From NCBI RefSeq assembly GCF_040829825.1, contig NZ_JBFOLH010000023.1: a stretch of 64,000 nt of DNA, one strand, 5' to 3'. The DNA is from Leadbetterella sp040829825. Its GTDB lineage: Bacteria > Bacteroidota > Bacteroidia > Cytophagales > Spirosomataceae. The position numbers and the translations under genes are program-made. The notes below the pieces were generated by a model. The model was not told where the DNA came from and did not search any database. It was given only the letters and a program-made list of their open reading frames with translations. This document shows positions 16,750 to 26,031 of this stretch, one piece after another; the first letter of the stretch is position 1; the number at the start of each line of letters is the position of its first letter.

Positions 16750-16899
16750 CAAACTGATTTCCAATTGCTACAAGAAGTTTCTTATTTAGAAATGTTCAAA
16801 ATATTTGACGTTTTTCGGCTATTTAATTCATTTTTTGCAACTTTTATAAGAAGTTAAGCTAAAGTATCCTTTATTTTGCGGCAACTTTTTAAAAAGTAC

Positions 16900-19365
16900 A
16901 TGTCAAAAAACCTCGTCATAGTAGAATCCCCTGCTAAAGCCAAAACCATTGAAGGATATCTTGGAAAAGATTTTGTTGTCAAATCCAGCTTCGGCCATAT
17001 CCGCGACCTGCCTGAAAAAGAGCTGGGCGTGGATATTGAGAAAGACTTTGAACCTACCTATAAAGTATCAACCGATAAGGTAAAAGTAGTCAACGAGTTA
17101 AAAAAGGAAGCCAAAGACAAGGAGGTCTGGCTGGCTACTGACGACGACCGGGAAGGGGAGGCCATTTCGTGGCACCTGAAAGAGGCCCTGGGGCTGAAAG
17201 ACGACACCAAGCGGATCGTATTCCGGGAAATTACCAAAAATGCGATAGGGAAAGCCATAGAAAACCCCAGGACCATTGACCTGGACCTGGTAAACGCCCA
17301 GCAGGCCCGTCGTATCCTCGACAGGCTGGTGGGCTTCCAGCTTTCGCCGGTGCTCTGGCGTAAGATTAGGGCCGGAGACCGCAAGAATCTCTCTGCCGGG
17401 AGGGTGCAGTCGGTGACCGTGCGGATCGTAGTGGAGCGGGAACGGGAGATCGAGAATTTCCAGGTGACCTCTTCCTATAAAATACAGGCCGATTTTAACG
17501 TAGGAAACGGCAAGCAGCTGTCTGCCGAGCTACCGAAAAACTTTGAAACCCTGCAGGAAGCCGAGAAATTCCTGAACGATTGTATCGCGGCGGTATTTTC
17601 AATAGCCAGCCTGGAGGTGAAGCCCACTACCAAGAGCCCGGCAGCTCCTTTTACCACCTCTACTTTGCAGCAGGAGGCCTCCCGGAAGCTGAGCTTTTCG
17701 GTGCAGCAGACCATGACCCTGGCCCAACGGCTCTATGAATCGGGAAAGATCACGTATATGCGTACCGACTCCACGAACCTTTCGGCAGAGGCTATAGAAG
17801 GTGCCAAAGGGCAGATCATCAGCGCTTACGGGGAAAAATTCTCGAAGCCCCGGGTTTTCAAAACCAAGGATAAATCAGCCCAGGAAGCGCACGAAGCCAT
17901 TCGTCCCACCGATTTTTCGGTGAGTAGCGCCGGGGCCGACAGAAATGAAAAACGGCTGTACGACCTGATCTGGAAACGGGCTATTGCCTCGCAGATGGCT
18001 GACGCGCAGATTGAACGTACCATTGCCAAAATAGGGATCTCCACCCGGCCGGAAGAGCTTACCGCCTCGGGTGAAGTGATCAAGTTCGAAGGATTTCTCA
18101 AAGTATACCTGGAAGGAAACGACGAAGAAGACGAAGAGAGCAAAGGTATGCTGCCGCCGCTGAACATCGGGCAGGAGCTCGGGCTTATCCGGATGAAGGC
18201 CACCGAACGTTTCAGCCGGCCGCCGGCCCGTTATACCGAAGCCAGCCTGGTGAAAAAGCTCGAAGAGCTGGGCATAGGCCGTCCTTCTACCTACGCGCCT
18301 ACTATTTCCACCATCATCAAACGGGAATACGTGGTGAAAGAAGACCGCCCCGGACAAACCAGGGACTACCGCGAGCTGACGCTGAAAGAAGGCGAGATCA
18401 CCTCAGAGGCCAGAACAGAGACCTACGGAAGCGAGAAGGCCAAGCTTTTCCCGACCAACCTGGGCATGATTGTTAACGATTACCTGGTAGAGAACTTCGA
18501 GGAGATCCTGAACTACAAGTTTACGGCCGAGGTAGAAGATGAGTTTGATGACGTGGCCGAGGGAAAGGTTTCGTGGCAGAAGATGATCCAGAACTTTTAC
18601 CAGGATTTTCATAATAAGGTGGAGCAGGCGGCTGAAGGCGCCTCATCGGCCACCAGCTCCAATGAGCTGGGCGTAGACCCGGAGAGCGGACGGAAGCTCT
18701 TTGCCAAAGTGGGCCGTTTTGGCCCTTATCTGCAGATCGGGGAAGCCACAGACGAGGAGAAGCCGGTTTTTGTTTCCCTCAAAAAAGGAACCCTCATTTC
18801 CAGCCTGACCTACGAGGAGGCACTGGCCATCCTGAAAGGACCCAAGCTGCCTTTGGAGCTGGGCCTGCATGAGGGGCACCCCGTTGTAGTGAACGAAGGC
18901 CGCTATGGCCCGTACGTGCTGTATAACGGCAAATTCTATAACCTCGACAAGGGCGAAGACCCGCTGACGGTCACCAAAGAGCGGGCCGTGGCCCTGATTG
19001 AAGCAAAGCAGGCCGGCGCAGACGGCTCGCTGCCGCGTGAGATGGCTGCGTTTGAAGGGCAGCCCGTAGTGATTGGGAAAGGCCGCTTCGGCCCTTATGT
19101 AAAATGCGGAACTACCTATTACAATATTCCGAAAACCGAAGATCCACTGACCATTGACGACGAGAAGGTGGCCGAGATCATCCGGAACGGTAAGAAAGAG
19201 GCCGCTAATAAGGTAATTAAGGAATTCCCGGAGAACGATAAAGTAAAGGTATTAAACGGCCGTTACGGCCCGTATATCCAGATCGGCAAGCGGAATGTGA
19301 AGATCCCGAAAGGAACCGTGCCGGAAGAGCTGACCCTGGAAGATTGCCTGAAGCTGGGTGAATAG
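16900..19365 (+). CDS. topA: DNA topoisomerase I (type IA)
   Basis: 821 residues from the ATG at 16900, which begins SKNLVIVESPAKAKTIEGYLG, the normal TOPRIM start; an upstream in-frame ATG at 16876 would add eight unusual residues. The TOPRIM acidic motif is ATDDDREGEAISWHL; the active-site tyrosine is in ITYMRTDSTNLS. From about residue 590 the protein has four copies of a repeat with the core GR(F/Y)GPY(L/V/I), the zinc-free C-terminal topo repeat common in Bacteroidota; I see no cysteine zinc ribbons. It relaxes negative supercoils. The stop codon directly abuts the sirtuin ATG. Confidence 0.96.
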   Translation: MSKNLVIVESPAKAKTIEGYLGKDFVVKSSFGHIRDLPEKELGVDIEKDFEPTYKVSTDKVKVVNELKKEAKDKEVWLATDDDREGEAISWHLKEALGLKDDTKRIVFREITKNAIGKAIENPRTIDLDLVNAQQARRILDRLVGFQLSPVLWRKIRAGDRKNLSAGRVQSVTVRIVVEREREIENFQVTSSYKIQADFNVGNGKQLSAELPKNFETLQEAEKFLNDCIAAVFSIASLEVKPTTKSPAAPFTTSTLQQEASRKLSFSVQQTMTLAQRLYESGKITYMRTDSTNLSAEAIEGAKGQIISAYGEKFSKPRVFKTKDKSAQEAHEAIRPTDFSVSSAGADRNEKRLYDLIWKRAIASQMADAQIERTIAKIGISTRPEELTASGEVIKFEGFLKVYLEGNDEEDEESKGMLPPLNIGQELGLIRMKATERFSRPPARYTEASLVKKLEELGIGRPSTYAPTISTIIKREYVVKEDRPGQTRDYRELTLKEGEITSEARTETYGSEKAKLFPTNLGMIVNDYLVENFEEILNYKFTAEVEDEFDDVAEGKVSWQKMIQNFYQDFHNKVEQAAEGASSATSSNELGVDPESGRKLFAKVGRFGPYLQIGEATDEEKPVFVSLKKGTLISSLTYEEALAILKGPKLPLELGLHEGHPVVVNEGRYGPYVLYNGKFYNLDKGEDPLTVTKERAVALIEAKQAGADGSLPREMAAFEGQPVVIGKGRFGPYVKCGTTYYNIPKTEDPLTIDDEKVAEIIRNGKKEAANKVIKEFPENDKVKVLNGRYGPYIQIGKRNVKIPKGTVPEELTLEDCLKLGE

Positions 19366-20064
19366 ATGAAAAGGAAGCTGGTAGTGCTGTCAGGGGCAGG
19401 CATAAGTGCCGAAAGCGGTCTCAGGACTTTCCGCGACATGGGCGGCCTGTGGGAAACCTACCGGCTGGAAGATGTGGCGACCCCTGAAGCCTGGGAAAGA
19501 AACCCGCAGCTTGTGCTGGATTTTTACAATGAACGGCGGCGCCAGGCTTTTACCGCAGAACCTAATGCGGGCCATAAGGCGCTGGCAGCGCTCGAAGACT
19601 GCTTTGATGTCCGGATTATCACCCAGAATGTAGACGCGCTGCACGAAAAAGCCGGCTCTTCGCGCGTGCTGCACCTGCACGGAGAGCTGTCGAAAGTAAG
19701 AAGTGTGACCAACTCCGGCCTGGTTTATGATATAGGCGGAGACGCGATTCAATGGGGTGACCGGGCGGATGATGGCGGACAGCTCCGCCCGCATATTGTG
19801 TGGTTCGGAGAAATGGTGCCCATGATTGAGCCTGCCGCTGACCTTTGCCTGAACGCCGATATCTTTGTGGTGGCAGGAACCAGCCTGCAGGTATATCCTG
19901 CCGCCGGACTGGTGGGTTACGTGGGAGAGGAGGTGCCCAAATTTGTGATAGACCCGCATAAGCCGGATTATCGTTTCAATATAAAAAATACAGAATTCAT
20001 CCGGGAGAGTGCCGCTGTGGCGCTGCCCGTGCTGGCTGAACGCCTGAGAACCCTATACGCATAA
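19366..20064 (+). CDS. cobB: NAD-dependent sirtuin deacylase without zinc cysteines
   Basis: 232 residues. NAD-binding motifs GAGISAESGLRTFRD (10-24) and TQNVDALHEKAG (86-97) and the catalytic His105 in HLHGE are present. Tyr54-Asn-Glu-Arg57 forms the YxxR motif that gives class III sirtuins (SIRT5, CobB) activity on succinyl- and similar acyl-lysines. The four zinc-binding cysteines normally found between the catalytic His and the LRPHIVWFGE segment (140-149) are absent: that stretch has no cysteine and is shortened. Similar zinc-less forms occur in other Bacteroidota. The ATG follows the topA stop with no gap, implying translational coupling. Confidence 0.9.
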   Translation: MKRKLVVLSGAGISAESGLRTFRDMGGLWETYRLEDVATPEAWERNPQLVLDFYNERRRQAFTAEPNAGHKALAALEDCFDVRIITQNVDALHEKAGSSRVLHLHGELSKVRSVTNSGLVYDIGGDAIQWGDRADDGGQLRPHIVWFGEMVPMIEPAADLCLNADIFVVAGTSLQVYPAAGLVGYVGEEVPKFVIDPHKPDYRFNIKNTEFIRESAAVALPVLAERLRTLYA

Positions 20065-20167
20065 CCGCGTTTTCCTCCACTTATCCGGTAAAAATTCCGT
20101 TTCTTCAAAATCAGACGCAACCCATAGCCGTTCCTGTGCATCTTCGTAGAAAGAAAAGCTGTTACTT

Positions 20168-22522
20168 ATGAAAAAAATGTTGTTTTCCTGCCTGGCAGGG
20201 CTGGTATGCTACGGCGTTATGGCCCAGGAACAATGGCCTGTCAGGGGAAATGTGAAAGATGCTTCCTCGCACGAACCCGTTGAATTTGCTACCGTGGTAG
20301 CCCGCCGGCTGCCCGATAGCACTGTAGTTCAAAGTGTTTTTACAGACAGCCTGGGGAGCTTCGCCATGACGGTTCCCGGCGGAACCTACTATCTTCAGGT
20401 TAACCTGGTGGGCTATGAACCTCTGAGCACGGCATCTTTTGCCGCGGGTACAGCCGCGCCGCAGGAGCTGCTTCTCCGGGCCAACAGCCGGGTGCTGGCG
20501 GAGGTGACCGTGCAGGGGCAGAAGCCGGCCATTGAGCGCCAGGCCGACCGCATGATCATGAATATAGCCGGTAACAGCATCTACAAAACGGCTATGAATG
20601 CCCTGGATGTCCTTAAAAAAGCGCCGGGTGTGCGGGTAAGTCCTGACGGTGCCATTTCATTAGGAAATAACATCACTCCTAAGGTGTTTATTGACGGCAA
20701 AGATGTACCTATGAGCGGTGCCGAGCTCAATACTTACCTGAATACCCTGGAGCCCGACCGTATCGAGACCATCGAGATCATCACCAGCCCTTCAGCCCGG
20801 TACGATTCGAAATACAAGGCCATTGTGAACATCCGGTTAAAGCGGGATAAAAACCTGGGCTGGACGGGAAGCTATACGCTGGCTTACCGGCAGCACCGGT
20901 TCTCTGACCTGAGTAATAACGTGAACTTAACGTATAAAACAAAAAAGGCGGCGTTTACCGCGGCCGGAAACTATAATCCGGGCAAGGGGTATTACCAATA
21001 TGACGGCACCCAGAACCTCTTTGGAGGCAACAGCCTGGATACGTATACCGACGTGGTTTCCAGCTCCACCAGCGTGCCTTTACGGGCGGGAATGGATTAC
21101 TTTTTCAATAAGAACCATTCGGCGGGGCTGACCTACCGCTTTTATAAACGGAACGAGACGAAAGACAATGCAACCGATAACCTGATCACGAAAAGCGGGG
21201 TGTCTGTACTCCAAAAGACAGGCCAGTACTCTGAACCCCTGGACCGGAATAATTCGCTGAATGGATACTACTCCGGAAAATTCGGGAAATCCACGCTGGA
21301 TGTGCTGGGCACGGTGGCCCGCTATATCAGTAAGGAGTTCCAGGATATCGATACCCAGGAAGGCGGAGAGACGGTAGAGCGGCTGAAGTCAGGGGTGGCC
21401 AGTGGGATCGATATTTTTTCATCCCAGGCCGATTTCCGGACGCCCCTGCTGAAAGGAAATTTTGAGACCGGCGTGAAGCTGGCCTTCACCGGAACCGATA
21501 ACGACGTGCATTTTGATATCCTGAAGGAGAACGGCTTTGAAAAGGACCCGCTGAGAACCAATCATTTTATCTACAAAGAGCGCATTATGGCCGGCTACCT
21601 GAACTATGCCGGAGCGTATAAAAAGATCACCTGGCAGGCCGGCCTGCGGATTGAAAACACGGATTCCGATGCGCGTTCGGAAAGTACGGATAATGTAACC
21701 CTCCGGAATTACACGCACTGGCTGCCTACGGCCATGCTGGGCTGGAAGGTGAACGAGGATCATATGCTGGGGCTCACCTTCACCAGCCGGCTGAGAAGGC
21801 CGTATTTTGAAGAGCTGAATCCCTTCCAGTTTTATGTGAGCCCGTTTACCTATGCGGAGGGTAACCCTTTCCTTTTACCGGAGAGAACAGACATGCTGGA
21901 GCTGACCTACAGCTTTAAGAATTACGGCCTTTCGGTGAGAAGCGGCAAGACCACCGACAATATACAGCAGGTGCCGTATTATAATCCGGAAACGTTCATG
22001 ACCCGCTATTACCGTGAAAACCTGTCGAAATCTGTTTTTCACTCCATCGGGTTTAACGGCTCAAATAGTGTGCGGAAATGGTGGAATGTGCAGTATTACG
22101 GCCAGGTTTCAGCAGACAATGCCTATTATTTCATTAACGGTAAGCCCCTGGATAAGTATGTGGTGTCTTCTTACCTCGGGGGCTCACAAGCCTTTACCCT
22201 GAAGAATAACTGGACCATTGATAACTCACTCTTTTATTTTGTGGGCGGAGGAGATGCCATTTACAAAGTGGTGCCGTTCTGGAACCTGAATTTAGGTGTT
22301 CAGAAAGTTGTTAACAAGGTGGTTCTGAAGCTGAGCCTGGATGACGTCTTCAATACCGGTAACCAGCGGATCCGGTCAAACAGCCCCGATGTAATTGATA
22401 CGCAGTTTGTGCAGTACTACGGTTCCCGGAAAGTACGGCTCCAGCTCATTTACCGCTTCGGGAAATCGACCTATAAGGCACGTCAGACGAATAAGACGGA
22501 AGAGGAGAACAGGGCAGGGTGA
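20168..22522 (+). CDS. TonB-dependent-receptor-like outer membrane beta-barrel protein (PF14905 type)
   Basis: 784 residues with a signal peptide (MKKMLFSCLAGLVCYGVMA). Residues about 22-105 are a carboxypeptidase-regulatory-like beta-sandwich (VRGNVKDASSHEPVEFATVV). A plug-like region follows (MNALDVLKKAPGVRV, VFIDGKDVPMSG, IETIEIITSPSARYD), then a long barrel ending in VRLQLIYRFGKSTYKAR. No SusD partner is adjacent, so it is an orphan barrel of the OMP_b-brl_3 family with unknown ligand. It lies 103 bases after the sirtuin; heptad array A begins four bases after its stop. Confidence 0.88.
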   Translation: MKKMLFSCLAGLVCYGVMAQEQWPVRGNVKDASSHEPVEFATVVARRLPDSTVVQSVFTDSLGSFAMTVPGGTYYLQVNLVGYEPLSTASFAAGTAAPQELLLRANSRVLAEVTVQGQKPAIERQADRMIMNIAGNSIYKTAMNALDVLKKAPGVRVSPDGAISLGNNITPKVFIDGKDVPMSGAELNTYLNTLEPDRIETIEIITSPSARYDSKYKAIVNIRLKRDKNLGWTGSYTLAYRQHRFSDLSNNVNLTYKTKKAAFTAAGNYNPGKGYYQYDGTQNLFGGNSLDTYTDVVSSSTSVPLRAGMDYFFNKNHSAGLTYRFYKRNETKDNATDNLITKSGVSVLQKTGQYSEPLDRNNSLNGYYSGKFGKSTLDVLGTVARYISKEFQDIDTQEGGETVERLKSGVASGIDIFSSQADFRTPLLKGNFETGVKLAFTGTDNDVHFDILKENGFEKDPLRTNHFIYKERIMAGYLNYAGAYKKITWQAGLRIENTDSDARSESTDNVTLRNYTHWLPTAMLGWKVNEDHMLGLTFTSRLRRPYFEELNPFQFYVSPFTYAEGNPFLLPERTDMLELTYSFKNYGLSVRSGKTTDNIQQVPYYNPETFMTRYYRENLSKSVFHSIGFNGSNSVRKWWNVQYYGQVSADNAYYFINGKPLDKYVVSSYLGGSQAFTLKNNWTIDNSLFYFVGGGDAIYKVVPFWNLNLGVQKVVNKVVLKLSLDDVFNTGNQRIRSNSPDVIDTQFVQYYGSRKVRLQLIYRFGKSTYKARQTNKTEEENRAG

Positions 22523-22525
22523 GGA

Positions 22526-22668
22526 AGTGAATAACTAACAGTGAATAACTAACAGTGAACAACTAACAGTGAACAACTAACAGTGAATAACTAACAGTGA
22601 ACAACGAACAGTGAACAAATTAGATAAGGATTTCCGGACTATTCACTGTTAGTTATTCACTGTTCACT
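22526..22668. repeat. heptad inverted-repeat array A
   Basis: Left arm 22526-22609 has six tandem copies of a 14-mer, AGTGAAYAACTAAC, made of two alternating heptads (AGTGAAY and AACTAAC), plus a partial copy to 22620. After a 20-base spacer, the right arm 22641-22668 is the reverse complement of about two 14-mers. It starts four bases after the barrel gene stop and ends just before a separate rho-independent terminator. It shares the 7-bp period and arm architecture with arrays B, C and D but not their heptad sequence. Confidence 0.9.
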
Positions 22669-22671
22669 AAA

Positions 22672-22698
22672 AAAATCCCCGGGTTCGCCGGGGATTTT
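22672..22698. terminator. bidirectional terminator between the barrel gene and rplY
   Basis: Stem AAAATCCCCGG (22672-22682) pairs with CCGGGGATTTT (22688-22698) around a 5-base loop, with A and T tracts on the two sides, between convergent gene ends. Confidence 0.9.
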
Positions 22699-22721
22699 CA
22701 TTCCAGATAGCAAGATCGCTC

Positions 22722-23294
22722 TTATTTCTCTGCATTCAGCTGCCCTCTCAGCGCACGTGGAATAGTCACGCTGGCTACAGGGTTGGCAACCGGATCAATG
22801 ATGGTCAGTTCCGGAAGTTCAATTGACTTCACCCGGATCGATTTGCCCAGTCCCAGATCGGTTACATCCAGGTTCACAAACTCAGGGATCAGCTTAGCCG
22901 GTCCTTTCACACGGATTTTTCTCAGTGTCTGTACCAGCTTACCCCCTTGTTTTGCTCCTTTTGCTGTTCCGGTAAGACGGATAGGAATGGTGGTGGTAAT
23001 CACCTTGTTAGGATTGATCTCCAGCAGGTCTACGTGAACAAGCGAGTCATTAACGGGGTGAAACTGCTTATCCTGGAGGATAGCGGTATACTCTTTTCCT
23101 TCAATGCTCAGCTTGATCTGATACGCATCAATGCTGTAAACCACAGGTCTGAAAAGATAAGCGGGCGCATAGAAGGAGATTTGTTCGTCTCCACCATACA
23201 AAATGCCCGGTACAAATCCTTCAGCGCGCAATTCCTGGGCTGACTGACGACCGAGATTCGCTCTTTTAAACCCTACAATCTCAGTTACTTTCAT
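22722..23294 (-). CDS. rplY: 50S ribosomal protein L25, CTC type
   Basis: 190 residues, the long TL5/CTC form. The N-terminal 5S rRNA-binding domain runs to about residue 92 (GFKRANLGRQSAQELRAEGFVPGILYGG, HVDLLEINPNK) and the C-terminal beta domain includes GTAKGAKQGGKL, ending in SVTIPRALRGQLNAEK. It binds 5S rRNA in the large subunit. It is second in an operon after prs with a 2-base gap, a conserved bacterial order, and ends at a strong terminator. Confidence 0.95.
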   Translation of the reverse strand: MKVTEIVGFKRANLGRQSAQELRAEGFVPGILYGGDEQISFYAPAYLFRPVVYSIDAYQIKLSIEGKEYTAILQDKQFHPVNDSLVHVDLLEINPNKVITTTIPIRLTGTAKGAKQGGKLVQTLRKIRVKGPAKLIPEFVNLDVTDLGLGKSIRVKSIELPELTIIDPVANPVASVTIPRALRGQLNAEK

Positions 23295-23296
23295 GA

Positions 23297-24247
23297 TTAA
23301 AACTTAAGTTTTTGTTGATAATTTATGAACAATGTACTAATTGATCCGTTGTCTCGAATTCTACCGATGGCATGAGCAAAGAGCTCGGCTACCGATATCA
23401 CTTTTACTTTCGGGTTATCCTGCCGCAGGGGAATGGAATCAGAAACGATCACCTCTTCAAATACCGAGTTGGCAATGATCTCGTGCGCCTTGTAGGAGAA
23501 CACGGGGTGGGTAGCCACCGCCCGTACTGATTTCGCCCCTTTTTCGAGGATCAGCTCTGCAGCCTTACAGATGGTACCGCCGGTATCGATCATATCGTCT
23601 ACGAGAACCACATTGGCATCGGTCACATCACCGATCAGCTGCATGCTGGCTATCTGGTTGGCCACCTTTCTCTGCTTGTCACAGATCACGATGTCTGCGT
23701 CAAAAAAGCTGGCAAACTTTCTTACCCGCGATACCCCGCCCACATCGGGAGAAGCAAAAAGCAGGTTGTCGATGTGCTTTTCTTTCAGGTAAGGCACAAA
23801 TACAGAAGTTCCTTCCAGGTGATCTACCGGGATGTCAAAGAAACCCTGGATCTGGCCGGCGTGAAGGTCGAGCGTCATGATCCTGTCGGCTCCGGCTGCG
23901 GTGAGCATATTGGCCACCAGCTTGGCGCCGATGCCCACCCTCGGGCGGTCTTTCCTGTCCTGGCGGGCATATCCGTAGTACGGAATGACGGCCACTACAT
24001 AGTGAGCGGAAGCTCTTCTGGCCGCATCGATCATCAGCAGAAGCTCCATCAGGTTGTCGGCATTCGGAAAAGTGCTCTGAACCAGGAAAACGTCACATCC
24101 TCTTACAGATTCTTCAAAGTTTACCGATATTTCACTGTCGGCAAAACGTTGAATGGACACTTTTCCAAGCTCTTTTCCGTAGTAATAAGCTACTTTTCCG
24201 GCTAAATACTGAGAATTAGTTCCCGAAAAGATTTTGACTTCTGCCAT
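23297..24247 (-). CDS. prs: ribose-phosphate pyrophosphokinase
   Basis: 316 residues, normal length. It makes PRPP from ribose-5-phosphate and ATP for nucleotide, His and Trp synthesis. Marks include FADSEISVNFEESVRG (ATP/flexible region), IPYYGYARQDRKDRPR, the LDLHAGQIQGFFDIPVDHL segment and the PRPP loop VLVDDMIDTGGTI. A TACCTTTG promoter element at 24276-24283 gives a short leader of about 21 bases. Co-transcribed with rplY. Confidence 0.97.
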   Translation of the reverse strand: MAEVKIFSGTNSQYLAGKVAYYYGKELGKVSIQRFADSEISVNFEESVRGCDVFLVQSTFPNADNLMELLLMIDAARRASAHYVVAVIPYYGYARQDRKDRPRVGIGAKLVANMLTAAGADRIMTLDLHAGQIQGFFDIPVDHLEGTSVFVPYLKEKHIDNLLFASPDVGGVSRVRKFASFFDADIVICDKQRKVANQIASMQLIGDVTDANVVLVDDMIDTGGTICKAAELILEKGAKSVRAVATHPVFSYKAHEIIANSVFEEVIVSDSIPLRQDNPKVKVISVAELFAHAIGRIRDNGSISTLFINYQQKLKF

Positions 24248-24275
24248 TGGGGTAGGTTTGTTCCGAAAAGTGCTG

Positions 24276-24283
24276 CAAAGGTA
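24276..24283 (-). promoter_or_regulatory. -7 promoter element of prs-rplY
   Basis: Reads TACCTTTG on the - strand, an exact TAnnTTTG match about 29 bases before the prs ATG. Confidence 0.55.
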
Positions 24284-24359
24284 TAAAAAATAATACGAAG
24301 TATTAAGGTAGTTTTAAAAAATTAATATTAATTTGCGGTAGGATTCTTAAAACAACGTT

Positions 24360-24758
24360 ATGCAACTGTCACTGATAGATGAAGTTCCCGAATTCAATAA
24401 AGCGTATTTCCTGGATGTATATGCCGAAGCGCTTTATGACAGCGGGAAGGAGAAGATGCGGCTGAAAACCATTAACGGCCAGCAGGTACCTGAAGATCTG
24501 AGCATAAGCATTGCCAGCAAATTTATCTCCCGGTATCCCGAAGGTACCATTTACAAGCTGGATACCAAGCTGGTCAACAAAAACGGTAAAAAGCCGTATT
24601 TTGTAGCCCTGAAAGGAAAACAGGTAGAGCGGGCCATTGAATTTTTTGATTACAATCTCAAAGTTCAGTACGGTTTTGACCAGGAATTCTCTTTTCGCCG
24701 GGCTGCGTCGGGTCGGGTCATGCCGGTCCAGGTTACGTCACGCCGGGCGGCACGCTGA
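24360..24758 (+). CDS. conserved hypothetical protein
   Basis: 132 residues, no signal peptide or membrane segment. I do not recognise a named domain. The body (1-105) is compact and looks like a normal folded protein (YAEALYDSGKEKMRLKTING, SIASKFISRYPEGTIYKLDTKL, GKKPYFVALKGKQVERAIEFFDYNL); the last 25 residues are basic and low in hydrophobics. It stands alone between the divergent prs promoter and the convergent DUF3822 gene. A small cytoplasmic protein found in Bacteroidota is likely, but function is unknown. Confidence 0.65.
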   Translation: MQLSLIDEVPEFNKAYFLDVYAEALYDSGKEKMRLKTINGQQVPEDLSISIASKFISRYPEGTIYKLDTKLVNKNGKKPYFVALKGKQVERAIEFFDYNLKVQYGFDQEFSFRRAASGRVMPVQVTSRRAAR

Positions 24759-24802
24759 TCCCGTTAGGTACTACTGGGGTGAACCGGCGCTGTACGTGAG
24801 GG

Positions 24803-25603
24803 TCAGTCAGCTGCCGGTCGGCCTTCCCATAATGTAAAATAGCGGTGCCCGGGGAGATCCGCAAATTTCCCGGCCGGTTCTTCCGGCAGTACATAGTCAC
24901 CGATTATCACCGTTTGAAATCTTTCTTTTAACAGGGCAAAAGACGCGCTGAAGGGGGTAACTTCTCCCATCAGGGTTAAAGTGCTTCCGCTGAGCTCATC
25001 CAGGTATTTCAGGGGTATTTTCTCGGCTATCGTCAGCTTGCTTTTGGTATTCCGGTAATACAGGTCAATGAACCGGTCAGCCATTACACCGAGGGTGATA
25101 TCGGGTGAAAGGCCGGCAAAATACCGCATTCCGGTGGTGATGCCGGAGAGAACAGTAAGGGTAGGGTAACGCTCCCGGAAAATACGGTTGATCTTACTGA
25201 TGGTGGCGCTTACCACATGCTGGTTCAGCACCGCTTCCGATGTTACCTCAAAATCAGCCAGCCGGGCTGAAGGGTATACCAGCTGCAGATATTCTGCGGC
25301 CCTTGACGTTTCAAAAACCTCTGCCGGGATCAGCGTATGGATCTGGAAGCCGGAGATCAGCCGGATGCTCTTCCAGTAGGGGATGCGCAGCACGGGGTGC
25401 TGCTCCAGGATAGCCGAATACCGGGCTATGCATGCCTGCAGGTCATTTGAATTTCCGAGGAAGTGATCTTCCAGCCACAGGAGCTGGCTGCCCGAGCAGA
25501 CCATGAACCGGAAACGGCTGAATTGTATTTCAAAGATGAGGTCGTACAGATCGGTGCGTTCGGCAGAGAAGCGTTCGTCTGTGATTTTAAAGCAGTTGTT
25601 CAT
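24803..25603 (-). CDS. DUF3822 family protein
   Basis: 266 residues from the ATG at 25603. I chose this start, not the in-frame one at 25639, because it overlaps the Nudix stop as ATGA, a typical coupled arrangement. Features that suggest DUF3822 are the N-terminal FEIQFSRFRFMVCSG...LWLEDHFLG and a central segment around VLNQHVVSATISKINRIF. The family is found in Bacteroidota, often beside rsmD, and has an actin-like (ASKHA) look, but no role is established. It is third in an operon with the helicase and Nudix genes. Confidence 0.75.
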   Translation of the reverse strand: MNNCFKITDERFSAERTDLYDLIFEIQFSRFRFMVCSGSQLLWLEDHFLGNSNDLQACIARYSAILEQHPVLRIPYWKSIRLISGFQIHTLIPAEVFETSRAAEYLQLVYPSARLADFEVTSEAVLNQHVVSATISKINRIFRERYPTLTVLSGITTGMRYFAGLSPDITLGVMADRFIDLYYRNTKSKLTIAEKIPLKYLDELSGSTLTLMGEVTPFSASFALLKERFQTVIIGDYVLPEEPAGKFADLPGHRYFTLWEGRPAAD

Positions 25604-26031
25604 TTGCGAAATGCTATTTCTTTCAGGAAGCCGGGACAATGCCCCGTTTTTAATTGTGTTAAATCGTTTTCGGTAAACCAGCGCAGTTCTGTCAGGATAT
25701 TGCCTTCCGGGTCGTTGCCAAGCCGGGGATGCAGATCACCGGCCGAAACGCGGAAATACAACTCCACGCCGTGCAGCTTTCCGGCAATGTGCTGGTGGAT
25801 ATGAACCAGCTCATGCACGGCCACTTCCAGGTGGGTTTCCTCTCTGAATTCCCGTTGCAGTGCGCTGATGATGTTTTCGCCTTCTTCCAGTCCTCCGCCG
25901 GGGAAATTCCAGAAAATATGGTCTTCGTTCAACATAGCATGGTTCAGCAGCAGTACGCGCTGCCGGTGCCGGAGAATACCGCAAACCCGTAACCGCACCC
26001 TTTCGCCGTAAATGGTTTCAATATCGGTCAT
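25600..26031 (-). CDS. Nudix hydrolase
   Basis: 143 residues. The Nudix box is complete: GGGLEEGENIISALQREFREETHL (about 46-69) fits G-x5-E-x7-REUxEExGU. Such enzymes cleave nucleoside diphosphates linked to another group; the substrate cannot be told. The start overlaps the helicase stop by one base (TAATG) and the stop overlaps the DUF3822 start by four, so the three genes are translationally coupled. Confidence 0.92.
   Translation of the reverse strand: MTDIETIYGERVRLRVCGILRHRQRVLLLNHAMLNEDHIFWNFPGGGLEEGENIISALQREFREETHLEVAVHELVHIHQHIAGKLHGVELYFRVSAGDLHPRLGNDPEGNILTELRWFTENDLTQLKTGHCPGFLKEIAFRK

Noticed and set aside
22526..22668. CRISPR array
   Set aside because: Repeat unit is 7 or 14 bases with no unique spacers between units, and the right arm is inverted; no cas genes are near.
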